Below are positions 53,600 to 62,757 of a stretch of DNA of 64,000 nt, piece by piece. Numbering within the stretch: the first letter of the stretch is position 1; each line of letters opens with the position of its first letter. The DNA is from Desulfonispora thiosulfatigenes DSM 11270. GTDB lineage: Bacteria > Bacillota > Peptococcia > Peptococcales > Desulfonisporaceae. The notes under the pieces were generated by a model that saw only the letters and a list, made by a program, of their open reading frames with translations, did no database searches and had not been told where the DNA came from. The position numbers and the translations under genes are program-made. Location: contig NZ_FWWT01000016.1 of the NCBI RefSeq assembly GCF_900176035.1, forward strand, positions 175,171 to 239,170, written 5' to 3'.

Positions 53600-54379
53600 G
53601 TGTCAGGAAAAATAAAGATAGTACATAAGATGTTGATTTCAGGGATAATCGCTATCGTACTAGTATCCCAACTAGCGGGCTGTGCGGTAATGGATAGTAA
53701 GGAAATGATGAGTATGATAGATGCAGGTCAATCAATCACGATTGAGCTGGCTAGTCCTTCATATGAAGTTAAGATACAAGGGGAACAAGAAAAGAAAATA
53801 GACTGGATTAAATTAGACCAATTAAAGACGTTTAATGAAGGATTTAGGCAGGGGCTAGATGAATTATTCAACATTAATATAGTAACTGAAAATGGGGTTA
53901 ATGGAAAGTCAGGCTGTTTATATGTTGACGAAACAGGTGATAGAAACGGAAATACAACACTAGAGGACGCATTAAGAAATAAAGTATTCGTAACTAAATA
54001 TTTTAAGTCAGAAGGAATTAAAACTAAGTTAACAAAACTAGCAGGTGAGGCGTATGCAGATATTGGTGATAACGAATTGCATGGGGTACTAGGCACAATT
54101 AATGCTTACTATAACCTGTTGCCAGATGCTAAAAACCCAAGTTCATTTAACGCTACTCAGTCATTAAGCAGGGAAGAATTTTATACCCTAGTATATAAAA
54201 CAGAAGAGGGCGTCAAGGAAATAAGACCAGATGAAACTTTTGAGGATGCAGTAGGTGGAAAAATAACATACAGTAAGTTTGCACAAGAGGTGGATGAGTA
54301 TAGCTTTTTAAGCGTAGCGAACAAGAGCCTAGACAAGTCATCTTACACAGGGAGCATTTCACGTGCCGAGGCAATCTAA
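53600..54379 (+). CDS. SLH-like lipoprotein, N-terminal part of a split gene
   Basis: The 259-residue protein starts with GTG, 6 nt after AAAGGAGG, and has a lipoprotein signal with lipobox LAGC. The mature part contains two SLH-like modules; the end TGSISRAEAI is the start of an SLH motif (ISRAEAIYMVVNK) that continues in the next frame. The stop TAA overlaps the next ATG as TAATG. Either one base has been lost in a formerly single gene or the two parts are translationally coupled. Confidence 0.75.
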   Translation: MSGKIKIVHKMLISGIIAIVLVSQLAGCAVMDSKEMMSMIDAGQSITIELASPSYEVKIQGEQEKKIDWIKLDQLKTFNEGFRQGLDELFNINIVTENGVNGKSGCLYVDETGDRNGNTTLEDALRNKVFVTKYFKSEGIKTKLTKLAGEAYADIGDNELHGVLGTINAYYNLLPDAKNPSSFNATQSLSREEFYTLVYKTEEGVKEIRPDETFEDAVGGKITYSKFAQEVDEYSFLSVANKSLDKSSYTGSISRAEAI

Positions 54380-55017
54380 TGGTAGTAAACAAGCACTTTC
54401 TAGATGAATTAAGTAAAGTAAATGATAGAGATAAAGCGTTTAAAGATACAAAGAACGGTGGAGATGTAGCGTTCAGACTAGGCTTTAAGTATAAAGATAA
54501 AGATTCAAAAGAGGTAATAGCCAAGGATAGGTGGCAGTCATACACCTTAGCAACAATGTTGCAGAACCCAGATAAAGGGATGCAAGAAGAAATATATAAG
54601 ACAATGGTAGTAGCTAAAAAGTTAGGTTTATTCAGTGGAGAGGAATCTCGTTGGGATGAGCCAATCAGTAAGGCAGAAGGAATATTACTAATGGTAAGTA
54701 CCCACCTAGCTAAAAATGACCTCCATGGATATTTAAGTACAGCAGAGTATGGCAAAATAAACGTAGATAAATTTAAAACAGCAACGGATAAGGAAGTAGT
54801 CTTAGGAGTAAACAATGATGGTAAGAAATACGGCGAGGATTGGGTAGAGGCGGACTTCAACATAGAATCAGCAGACCCCAACAAAGAGCTACCAGACGGT
54901 ATAACATTACTAGATGCAAAAGAAATGATTGAGTGGGACTGTATTTTGCAACCCAAAAATATTATTTATTTGCAAAATACACATTTAGAGAGTTTAGGGG
55001 CTCGACTTCATATATGA
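54379..55017 (+). pseudogene. SLH-like protein, C-terminal part, 3' end disrupted
   Basis: The 212-residue frame begins with VVNKHFLDELS, which completes the SLH motif begun in the preceding frame, and contains another SLH-like block (EPISKAEGILLMVSTHLAKN). After TLLDAKEMIEWD the sequence becomes unrelated in character, as if the gene had been cut by an insertion or deletion. The start overlaps the previous stop (TAATG). Confidence 0.6.
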
Positions 55018-55272
55018 GCAAGCATAAAACTCCTTTAATGTGTTATGAAAATTTTTTAATATTTGAAATAATTGTTATTGAACATATAATGGCAGGTTAA
55101 CTTAATAAGCAAATAAAAAAGTATGGGAGGTCAAAGACTAAAGTGTTCCCTTTAGGTCTAAGGCTACCCTTTTTATTTAAAAGTTAAAGTTTAACAATTG
55201 ACAATAAATGATGGTGATGATATATTATAACTATCATCACCATCATTTCAAATTTGAGGGAGGATTATAACC
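55018..55272 (+). other. Intergenic stretch
   Basis: The 255-nt gap holds no gene. An imperfect inverted repeat ATGATGGTGATGATA / TATCATCACCATCAT at about 55207-55247 lies just before the following small gene and may be an operator. Confidence 0.5.
55207..55247. promoter_or_regulatory. Long inverted repeat before the small phage-like genes
   Basis: GATGGTGATGATA and TATCATCACCATC are exact complements, separated by about a dozen bases. It lies about 30 nt before the 55273 gene and fits an operator or a leader hairpin. Confidence 0.6.
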
Positions 55273-55647
55273 ATGAACCAGCAAGAATTTGAAAGATTTC
55301 GTAGAGAATTTTTAAATCAAGCTTCAGTTCATATGAAAAATTTATTCGATTCAATGATAGCTCCGGTATTATCTGAGGAAGAAGCACCTATTTCAGATTC
55401 TGAAGCGATCAAAGAATTTCTTACGAGGGAATGTTGTATTGAAAGTACGTTAAAGATTACAAGTAAAGACTTATATAACGCTTTTATCGAGAGAACTGGA
55501 AGGCATATTTCACATATCGCGTTTAGTCGAGAGGTTAACGCAATTAAAGATCTTATAGGGTTAGATTTTGAGCTCAAGCAGAAACAAAATGTCTCAACAT
55601 GGGTCGGGCTTAACTTAATTGAGGGAGGAAACCAAAATGATACTTAA
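55273..55647 (+). CDS. Hypothetical protein with winged-helix-like end, phage type
   Basis: The 124-residue protein has an acidic N-terminal half. Its segment KITSKDLYNAFIERTGRHIS then FSREVNAIKDLIG resembles the C-terminal winged helix found in phage and plasmid primase-helicase proteins. GAGGGAGGA lies 9 nt before the ATG. It overlaps the next small gene by 11 nt. It may be a leftover of a primase or an independent DNA-binding protein; family assignment is unsure. Confidence 0.6.
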   Translation: MNQQEFERFRREFLNQASVHMKNLFDSMIAPVLSEEEAPISDSEAIKEFLTRECCIESTLKITSKDLYNAFIERTGRHISHIAFSREVNAIKDLIGLDFELKQKQNVSTWVGLNLIEGGNQNDT

Positions 55648-55843
55648 AACTTCTGATTTTAAAACACAAATCTTATGTTTAGCCTATCGTGCAATTCAAG
55701 TTATGAAAGAGAAAAATCAAAAGAATGAAGGTGAAATAATAAAAATGGAGGAATTATCTATAAAAATAATTCGTGGAGAACGATTTCAAACAGATGATTA
55801 TATTCAAGTGGAAAGGTTATATAAAAACTCCCAATTAAATTAG
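55637..55843 (+). CDS. Small hypothetical protein
   Basis: The 68-residue basic helical protein starts at the ATG 55637, 8 nt after GAGGGAGG; an earlier in-frame GTG-type start is not needed. It overlaps the previous gene by 11 nt and is followed by a terminator, so the two form a small operon. No family is recognised. Confidence 0.65.
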   Translation: MILKTSDFKTQILCLAYRAIQVMKEKNQKNEGEIIKMEELSIKIIRGERFQTDDYIQVERLYKNSQLN

Positions 55844-55867
55844 GGATTACGGAAGGAAGTCATTTTT

Positions 55868-55898
55868 TAAGGGATCATCTTTTGATGGTTCCTTTTTT
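55868..55898 (+). terminator. Terminator after the small phage-like operon
   Basis: AAGGGATCATC and GATGGTTCCTT pair around a TTTT loop and are followed by T6. Confidence 0.85.
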
Positions 55899-55974
55899 CA
55901 TACACAAATAACTTGCTATTCTGTGGCTTCAGAGTGATATATGGTGTAACCAAAAAACGAAAGGAAGATGAAGA

Positions 55975-56345
55975 ATGGAATTCAAAATCACTTATGAAGT
56001 CAAAGGACAGCGAGGAAGTGATCCATTACACACAGTTCACCGAAGCCTTATGCAAAATGGCCATTGAGCGAAACCGAATGGATCACTAAACTACCTTACA
56101 CCTGTGGAATATAGATTATTAGTTCCGAGAAAAAGGTGTTTTAAAAAGGGTTGACGATCTAAGATATTTCAGTTGCCGAACAAGATAAGATGATGAACGA
56201 AATTATAGCAAAGGTAGAGGAGGTGCAACAACAAACACAAGTACCACAAGTGCCGAGTAATGATTTAAGCGTTGTAAATGAGGGTAAGAACGTGCCAAAT
56301 AGGGTAGTCAAGACATATGTAAGACTGTTACAGATAGTGAGTTAA
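55975..56345 (+). pseudogene. Decayed coding remnants, unrecognised
   Basis: Short open stretches follow each other in different frames: KSKDSEEVIHYTQFTEALCK at about 55996-56089, and ISVAEQDKMMNEIIAKVEEV from 56167 to a stop at 56343. Neither has a start with a ribosome binding site that covers it. They look like pieces of phage- or plasmid-type genes. No family is named. Confidence 0.4.
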
Positions 56346-56483
56346 AGGGCATTTTGGAGAGGTTAACAACGAGTTGCCGAGTAGGGGATTTGCAATTCAA
56401 ATGAGTAAATACAAATGGCAGGGGGTTTCAAATTTGGTTTTAAAATACCACTATACGTTCCAAATTTAACGCATAATGGCCTA

Positions 56484-56650
56484 AGACTAGACAAGCAATA
56501 CAATTAGTCTTGAAAGAAAAACAAAGAACAAAAGATCTTGAAAAAGAACTGAGAATAAAAGATAAAGCACTCGCTGAAACGGCAGCGTTTTTAGTACTCA
56601 GAAAATAAGCTCTCTGCAGAAGAACGAGCTGAAATAATAAAATCCCCTGC
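56484..56650 (+). pseudogene. Transposase OrfA remnant
   Basis: The frame reads RTKDLEKELRIKDKALAETA and then AFLVLRK before a stop, followed in another frame by LSAEERAEIIK. The motif ELRRKDKALAEAAALLVLRKK is typical of helix-turn-helix transposase OrfA proteins. No start and no complete domain remain. Confidence 0.6.
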
Positions 56651-56681
56651 CACAAGGTGGATTTTATACTTTTTTCTCTAG

Positions 56682-56890
56682 ATAACTAGATAACTAACTA
56701 GCATCAAAATCCTATATATATATAGTAATAGGGGTTATATGTATATATATATTATTTACTATAATACCATATACCTATTCTATGTTAATTCTTAGTTAAT
56801 TAGTTATGTAATCTCTCTAGGGCTGTTGGACCATGGGGTGAGGTGGATAACTAGAAACATAACTAACAGATAACTAGGAGTGCTAGTTAT
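56682..56890. repeat. Iteron module 1 (CCATGGGGT plus ATAACTA repeats)
   Basis: CCATGGGGT at 56831 is followed by ATAACTA at 56847, 56859 and 56870 (11-12 bp apart) and an inverted TAGTTAT at 56884. Two further ATAACTA lie at 56682 and 56690. Module 2 at 59788-59856 is its mirror image. Confidence 0.65.
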
Positions 56891-57275
56891 GACCCCTTTT
56901 GACTAAATAATCCTATTTCGGTATAATATTCCACTGCCTAGTTCGTCTGATTGTCTTCATCTTTTTATGCGTTTTAAAATCTTAGTTATTTCGATGGAGT
57001 CTTTTCGACGTAAATCTACTTTATTTTTATCCCAAGTTACAGCTTGTGCGTCCATTAGGTACATTAAATAGTCATATAAAATTATTTGGTCTTTATAAAT
57101 TCAGGATAAGATGTGTGCTAACAAAATCTACATCTACCGATCCTCAATATAAATGAAGGTTTAGGTTTTTTTGTAAGACTCTTTCCCTTGATTTGAAAGG
57201 TTGGAAATTTTTAAATGTGTAGAGAGTTGCTTTACATCGCTACATCTGAATTAATTAGAATATTACTACAAGGAG
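56891..57275 (+). other. Non-coding or fully decayed stretch
   Basis: No open frame with a ribosome binding site is seen. Some short stretches on the minus strand hint at decayed genes but none could be identified. Confidence 0.4.
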
Positions 57276-57432
57276 TTTGACGCCATGCAAATGAAATAAT
57301 TAATAAACATGACTTGACATTTAAAGAAGTATTTAGTCAAAAGCAAATAGCAGAGGATTTTATTAAAAGTAATATTCCTAAAGAGTCATTAGCTGTCATT
57401 GATATGGGTAGTTTAGAATTACAAAAGAAATA
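57276..57432 (+). pseudogene. Rpn-family nuclease N-terminal remnant
   Basis: The frame encodes NKHDLTFKEVFSQKQIAEDF and then IKSNIPKESLAVIDMGSLEL before a stop. The DxxFKExFS...A.DFI pattern matches the start of Rpn/PD-(D/E)XK proteins like the intact one at 58422. Only about 45 residues remain. Confidence 0.6.
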
Positions 57433-57624
57433 ATTGAGAGTAAACCATTAAGCTCTTTAATTCTGTAAAAAAAACTATGTTAATTGATGAATATAATCCA
57501 TACTAGATATTTAAATTAGGAATCTAAAAATGATCTTTGGAAAATATTGAGCATTAATTAATAAAAACACCTAACTTAAGGGTAGTATGAACTGATCCCT
57601 AAAGGCTAGGTGTTTTTATATTAT

Positions 57625-58213
57625 TGGGCAGTTTGCTATGGAATCTGGGAAAAAGCCGAAGAATTCTATACGCTACATCAAGTAAGTGAGGTTATGCCTC
57701 AAATTGTGGCTAAGTCATCTAAGATAGAACCAATTTATGTCTAGAAAAGGTGACTATAAAAAATGGGGATACTTTATCTGAATATTGGCCTGAAGATCCT
57801 GAAAATAAAGGTGAAGGAGTTCAGTTTGATGCAGTAGTTATGAATCCATCTCCTTAGTTGGGAAAATAAAACTTTTAAAGGAATTTGTAAATACAGAACT
57901 TGTTCCTGGGAATTTATCAAGTGATTTAAATTTCGATGAAGCACTTGAAACCTGCAAACAGGCACAGATAGATAAAGAAGTAAAAGATTTTGCACAAGAC
58001 TGGGGTATAGATAAAGAAATATTATCTAAATCAGTGGAACACTTTTCTGTGGTTAAAGAAGAAGAAATCCCATATATTGCAGATTTATCAAAAAGTGTAG
58101 ATTTTGAAACAGCTAGAAATAAAGAAGCGGGAAATCAATTGAAACATATGATGAAACTAGTAAATAAAGAACTTCCAGATTGGATTATAGAAATTAAGAA
58201 AAAATATAAATAA
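57625..58213 (+). pseudogene. Decayed type I restriction system: hsdM pieces fused to an hsdR end
   Basis: Three pieces are visible. First AEEFYTLHQVSEVMPQIVAK (57650-57745), the SAM-binding region of HsdM. Second DTLSEYWPEDPENKGEGVQF and AVVMNPSP, where the catalytic NPPY is broken and followed by a stop at 57857. Third, from about 57865 to 58213, a 115-residue stretch with EALETCKQAQIDKEVKDFA and NQLKHMMKLVNKELPDWI, like the C-terminus of HsdR. Most of hsdM, all of hsdS and most of hsdR are missing. Confidence 0.65.
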
Positions 58214-58372
58214 ATTGATGAAAATTTAATTAATAAATGGGCTTAATTTAAAACCCTAGTAGAAAGCAAAAATATTAACTATGCTTATTAAATTAATAAA
58301 ACCTATTAAATAAGTTTGCATATTAGAAAGTAAAAACAAACGATAAATAATCATCTTCTAAAGCATTATTCA

Positions 58373-58411
58373 CTAAATAATGGCATACTATCAAGGCTTA
58401 TTGTATAATAT
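58373..58411 (+). promoter_or_regulatory. Promoter shared with the diguanylate cyclase gene
   Basis: CTAAATAATGGCATACTATC and the TATTGTATAATA that follows match 21050-21090 at nearly all positions; TATAAT is the -10. Confidence 0.55.
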
Positions 58412-58421
58412 AAGTAGGTAG

Positions 58422-59459
58422 GTGACAAAAGTGAAAATCCAAAATGTGCATGATAAATTTTTCAAAGAAACATTTTCAAAATTGGAAGTGGCAAAAGACT
58501 TTATAAATAATTACTTGCCAGAGGGCATTAGAAATATAATAGATATAAATACATTACATCCTTTAAAAGATACTTTTATAGATAAAGAATTAAATGAAGT
58601 CTTTTCTGACTTATTATTTGGGGTAAATATAAATAACAGACCAGGATATCTTTACTTTCTCTTTGAACATAAGAGTTTTACAAGTAAAAATATAGCCTTT
58701 CAGCTATTAAAATATATGGTAGAAATTTGGGAAGATAAAATTGAAAACGAACAAATAGATGAATTACCAATAATAATTCCTTTAGTAATTTATCATGGGA
58801 AAAACAAATGGAATATAAGATCAACTTTAGGAGAAATGATTGCAGGTTATGAGACTATTCCTGAAGATGTTAAGGAATTCATCCCAAACTATAAATACCT
58901 TTTATATGATGTTTCAAGATATCAAGATGAGGATATAAAAGGAGCAGCACAGCTTAAAATATTACTTACAATATTTAGAGATATCTTTATCAAAGATAAA
59001 GAAGGACTGCAAGAAACGATAACTTTAGCAGCAAAATATCTTAGAGAATTGGAAAGTAGGCAAACAGGAGTAGAATATTTTGAAACCTTTTTAAGGTATG
59101 TTTTTTACGCTGGAAAGAGTTTTAATGAAGAAGACCTTCAAAAGATAACTGAAGAAATAGAAAGAATCTATCCTGAGGGGAGTGAGCTTATTATGACTAC
59201 TGCTGAAAGACTTATAAGAGAAGGCATGGAAAAAGGCATAAAAGAAGGTATAGAAGAAGGTATAAAAAAAGGAAGAAGTGAAGAAAAAATAGAAACACTA
59301 ACCAAAACAGCCATAAGACTATTAACGAAAAAATTTGGCAGTTTGCCTCTAGAGATAAAGTCTAAAATACAAAACCTAGACTCAGATACCTTAGAAGTTC
59401 TAATAGATGATATCTTTGTTTATGAAAGTTTAGATGATCTTAATAAGTTTTTAAAATAA
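58422..59459 (+). CDS. Rpn-family recombination-promoting nuclease/putative transposase
   Basis: The 345-residue protein has the PD-(D/E)XK core: HDKFFKETFSKLEVAKDFIN, YLYFLFEHKSF (the E-x-K motif) and LPIIIPLVIYHGK. The C-terminal part has a coiled region (EGMEKGIKEGIEEGIKKGRS) and a DUF4351-like end. GTG at 58422 or GTG at 58431 could be the start; TAGGTAGG lies before the first. Rpn proteins are DNA endonucleases that promote recombination. All core residues seem present. Confidence 0.87.
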   Translation: MTKVKIQNVHDKFFKETFSKLEVAKDFINNYLPEGIRNIIDINTLHPLKDTFIDKELNEVFSDLLFGVNINNRPGYLYFLFEHKSFTSKNIAFQLLKYMVEIWEDKIENEQIDELPIIIPLVIYHGKNKWNIRSTLGEMIAGYETIPEDVKEFIPNYKYLLYDVSRYQDEDIKGAAQLKILLTIFRDIFIKDKEGLQETITLAAKYLRELESRQTGVEYFETFLRYVFYAGKSFNEEDLQKITEEIERIYPEGSELIMTTAERLIREGMEKGIKEGIEEGIKKGRSEEKIETLTKTAIRLLTKKFGSLPLEIKSKIQNLDSDTLEVLIDDIFVYESLDDLNKFLK

Positions 59460-60045
59460 AAATATTAAATAATCTATCCTAAAATATATTTTTGAAGAAA
59501 ATTTAGAAGTTGTTTTACGAGTGTTTTTATTAGCAAAAGTGAAAAATTCTAAGCTGTTAATTAATGAGCAGCTTGTCTATTTTAAGTGATTTTAGCGACG
59601 ATTATAGAAAAATTTGGGATTAAAAAAGCATCTTATTGCGGAATTATTAGTGATGTAATTACCCCTTAATATGCAAAATATAACTACCAAATAACTAAAA
59701 AACTAAGATTTATGTAGAAACAGGAGCAATTAAATAAATTAGGCAGCGGCGTAATTTTTTAAAAAGGAATATTTAGGAAGTAAAAACATAACTAAAAATT
59801 TTAGTTATGTTTTAGTTATCATCTAGTTATCCATCCCAATCCCTTGAACCCCATGGAATTAACCCACTACAAGAACTAAATAACTATAATATCATATAGA
59901 GATAATGTAAATATAGAGAAAATAGCAAATTTCGCATGCACGCATATACGCGTAATGCGTATAGGGAAATTTGGGTTTGGTTAGTTATTTAGTTATTCTC
60001 CAAATAATGGATTGGGATAATAAAAGACAGGGAAAGAGGTTCATT
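59460..60045 (+). other. Long gap with iteron module 2 and AT-rich sequence
   Basis: No gene is supported. It holds iteron module 2, further TAGTTAT repeats at 59982 and 59990, and a palindromic ATACGC/GCGTAT region at about 59946-59961. Confidence 0.6.
59788..59856. repeat. Iteron module 2, inverted copy of module 1
   Basis: ATAACTA at 59788 is followed by TAGTTAT at 59802, 59813 and 59824 (11 bp apart) and ACCCCATGG at 59848. Read on the minus strand this is the same order as module 1. Confidence 0.65.
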
Positions 60046-60240
60046 ATGGATGGAACTAAACGAGCAAATATAAAACAGGGTACAAAAGTTAAAGTCGTCC
60101 AAAAACAAGATCAGCGTTCGGGAAAATTAACTGAGGGAGTAGTTAAGAGAATTCTTACAAATTCGCCTACCCATCCTCATGGGATTAAGGTTATGCTTGA
60201 GAGCGGCATTGTTGGAAGGGTTAAGGAAATAATAGTTTGA
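60046..60240 (+). CDS. YwbE family protein (DUF2196)
   Basis: The 64-residue protein MDGTKRANIKQGTKVKVVQK continues with DQRSGKLTEGVVKRILTNSP and HPHGIKVMLESGIVGRVKEI, the complete DUF2196/YwbE fold. AGAGG lies before the ATG at 60046; an in-frame upstream start extends into the repeat region and is unlikely. Function of the family is unknown. Confidence 0.9.
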   Translation: MDGTKRANIKQGTKVKVVQKQDQRSGKLTEGVVKRILTNSPTHPHGIKVMLESGIVGRVKEIIV

Positions 60241-60655
60241 CGTCATATTACCTCAATAGATGAGATTGCAAAATATGTAAAATATCCAAAGCTACTTTTT
60301 ATAAATACTTTGCAACAAAAGAGGATTTAGCTAATGAAATACTTTCGTATTCTAGTAAAAGATTTTCAAATAGAGCCAGAGCCATTGATAATAATTTAGA
60401 AAGTAATGTTAAAGAAAAGTTGCAAAGAAAGATAATTCTTATCTGGGAATATATTATCCGCATGATAAATATAACAATTAAAAAATAATTCATAGGAAAG
60501 ATGTCGGCCACAGTTTTACTTTTCATTAATAACCCTAAATTAGATATGGAAGAAGTAGAAGTTGCATAAAGCTTTAAATATCCATGCAAATTTAAAAGTA
60601 GAAACTCAGGAAATGGGCACACTATTTAATACATATATAAATGTGTTAATTGGAG
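60241..60655 (+). pseudogene. TetR-family regulator remnant
   Basis: ITSIDEIAKYVK is followed, after a shift of frame, by ISKATFYKYFATKEDLANEI and LSYSSKRFSNRARAI, the DNA-binding domain of a TetR regulator. After a stop at about 60486 a later piece ANLKVETQEMGTLFNTYINV resembles its C-terminal end. It lies directly before the flavoenzyme gene it probably once regulated. Confidence 0.7.
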
Positions 60656-60664
60656 GAAAAATAG

Positions 60665-62578
60665 ATGAAAGTACTCGAACCTATTAAAATTGGTGATTTA
60701 GAATTAAAAAATAGATATGTAATGGTAGCTATGGGTCCCGAATTAGGAAACTTTACGGAGAGAACAAATGAATATTATATAAGAAGGGCTAAAGGTGGAG
60801 CGGCTATGATTATGACTAATGTTATAGCTACCGAAGAAATTGATGGATCTGGTCCTTCTTCTACTTTAACCGAAGAGAGCTTTTTAGGATTTAAAGATTT
60901 AGTAGATAGAGCACATGAATATGATTGTAAGGTATGCATTCAAATCATGCCTGGAATAGGACTAGGAACTAAGGCAAAACATAGGGAAAAACCAGCTTCT
61001 GTTTCTGATACTCCTTTATATCCAGGTGCAGACATAAATTTTCATGAACTGACAAAAGAAGAAATTAAATTTATTCAAACTGAAGTATCTAAGACTCTAT
61101 TACTTGCCAAAAAGGCAGGAGTAGATGCTGTAGAAATTCATGCCTATGGTGGATACTTAACGGATAAATTCATGACGGAAAAATGGAATAAAAGGACAGA
61201 TGAATATGGTGGAAGTTTTGAAAATAGAATGAGATTTTTAAATGAAATCATTGATAATACCAAAAAAGATTTAGGAAATGATTATCCACTGATAGTTAAA
61301 TTTACGCCAGATCATTTCTTGCCTGTAGAAGAAGGGTATAGGGGAATAGATGAGGGAATTAAAATAGCTAAAATGCTGGAAGAAAAGGGTATTCATTGTC
61401 TTCATGTTGATGCTGGATGTCATGATAATTGGTATATGGCAATGCCTCCAGTATATCAGCAAGAAATGGCTCCTCAAATGATATCGTCTCGTATCATAAA
61501 GGATGTAGTTAATGTTCCTATAATTTCAAATGGCAGATTAGGTGATATATCAAAGGCAAAGGCAGCGTTAGAGAACAATTGGCTAGATATAGTAGGAGTA
61601 GGCAGAGAATTTTTAGCAGATCCAGACTTTCCTAATAAAATAGCTAATAATAGAGCTGATGAAATTTGTAAATGCATATCTTGTAATGAAGGGTGTATTA
61701 AAAGTGTAAGTGAAGGAAGACATATTGATTGTGCTGTAAATCCCATAGCAGGGTATGAAGGAATAAAAGAAATTTTTAAAGCAGACTCTCCAAAAAAGGT
61801 TTTAATAATAGGAGCTGGTCCTGGAGGATGCCAAGCTGCTATTTCTGCTAAGTTATCTGGACATGATGTGGAAATTTGGGAAAAGCAAGGGCATATAGGA
61901 GGAAACTTTTACAATGCTTGTATGCCACCGTTTAAAAGAGATGGATCTTATCTTTTAGATTATTATAAAACAATGATAGATAAATTAAATATCAGAATTA
62001 AGTTTACGAAAGAAGCTACAGCTGAGGAAGTATTAAAATACAATCCCGACAAAGTAGTAAACGCAACTGGTGGTAGCTCTATAAGGCCTAAGTCTATACC
62101 AGGAATAGATAAAGCTCATGTAACTACCGCTACAGAAGTGCTTCAAAACAAGGCTTTAGTAGGTGATAATATTGTCATAATCGGGGCAGGTCTTGTGGGA
62201 TGTGAAACAGGGATAGTACTAGCTCATAAAGGTAAAAAGGTAACTATTATTGAAATGGCAGACAAAATATTACCAGAACCTGTATTTATTCAAAACTTAA
62301 TGATGTTAACACAGTTATTGAATCATTCTAATATAAAGACCAGTGTTTCAAGTAAATTAATCGAAATCAAAGACAGTTCCATAATAATAAGCAAAAATGG
62401 AAAAGAAAAAGAAATATCCTGCGATAGTGTAGTACTAGCCATGGGTTTTTCACCAAACATTAATATATTTGAAAGTTTAAAAGATAAAGTAGATATTGTA
62501 AATATTGGAGATAGTATCAAAGCTAGAAAGGTTTTAGATGCAGTAAAAGAAGCGCATGATGTAGCTTTAAATATTTAG
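60665..62578 (+). CDS. OYE-type NADH:flavin oxidoreductase with Fe-S cluster and FAD domain
   Basis: The 637-residue protein joins an old-yellow-enzyme TIM barrel with FMN (residues about 1-330; EIHAYGGYLTDKFMTEKWNK, TDEYGGSFENR), a 4Fe-4S cluster (CKCISCNEGC, later DCAVNP) and a C-terminal FAD/NAD-binding region (VLIIGAGPGGCQAAISAKLS, NIVIIGAGLVGCETGIVLA). This is the layout of 2,4-dienoyl-CoA reductase, trimethylamine dehydrogenase, enoate reductase and BaiCD/BaiH. GGAGG lies 9 nt before the ATG. The substrate is an activated C=C bond; steroid or bile-acid substrates are a possibility only. Confidence 0.92.
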   Translation: MKVLEPIKIGDLELKNRYVMVAMGPELGNFTERTNEYYIRRAKGGAAMIMTNVIATEEIDGSGPSSTLTEESFLGFKDLVDRAHEYDCKVCIQIMPGIGLGTKAKHREKPASVSDTPLYPGADINFHELTKEEIKFIQTEVSKTLLLAKKAGVDAVEIHAYGGYLTDKFMTEKWNKRTDEYGGSFENRMRFLNEIIDNTKKDLGNDYPLIVKFTPDHFLPVEEGYRGIDEGIKIAKMLEEKGIHCLHVDAGCHDNWYMAMPPVYQQEMAPQMISSRIIKDVVNVPIISNGRLGDISKAKAALENNWLDIVGVGREFLADPDFPNKIANNRADEICKCISCNEGCIKSVSEGRHIDCAVNPIAGYEGIKEIFKADSPKKVLIIGAGPGGCQAAISAKLSGHDVEIWEKQGHIGGNFYNACMPPFKRDGSYLLDYYKTMIDKLNIRIKFTKEATAEEVLKYNPDKVVNATGGSSIRPKSIPGIDKAHVTTATEVLQNKALVGDNIVIIGAGLVGCETGIVLAHKGKKVTIIEMADKILPEPVFIQNLMMLTQLLNHSNIKTSVSSKLIEIKDSSIIISKNGKEKEISCDSVVLAMGFSPNINIFESLKDKVDIVNIGDSIKARKVLDAVKEAHDVALNI

Positions 62579-62757
62579 ATGTATCTATAAAATTAGAATT
62601 AACGAACGTACTAAGTAAATTGTAGATGTAATTAAACAAAATTTATGGATAATATAAATTTTCTTTAATTAAACTAAGGAATTTTAAATCTGATGTCGAA
62701 GCTTTATAGTATAGAATAATCTATTTTAATAACGTCTAAAATATTTGGAGGTGTATT
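62579..62757 (+). other. Intergenic stretch between flavoenzyme and dehydrogenase
   Basis: No gene is seen; the second gene has GGAGG 8 nt before its ATG and may have its own promoter here. Confidence 0.4.

Noticed and set aside
59971..60045. N-terminal extension of the YwbE protein
   Set aside because: The extension lies in TAGTTAT repeats and has no match to the family; the ATG at 60046 has AGAGG before it and gives the normal length.
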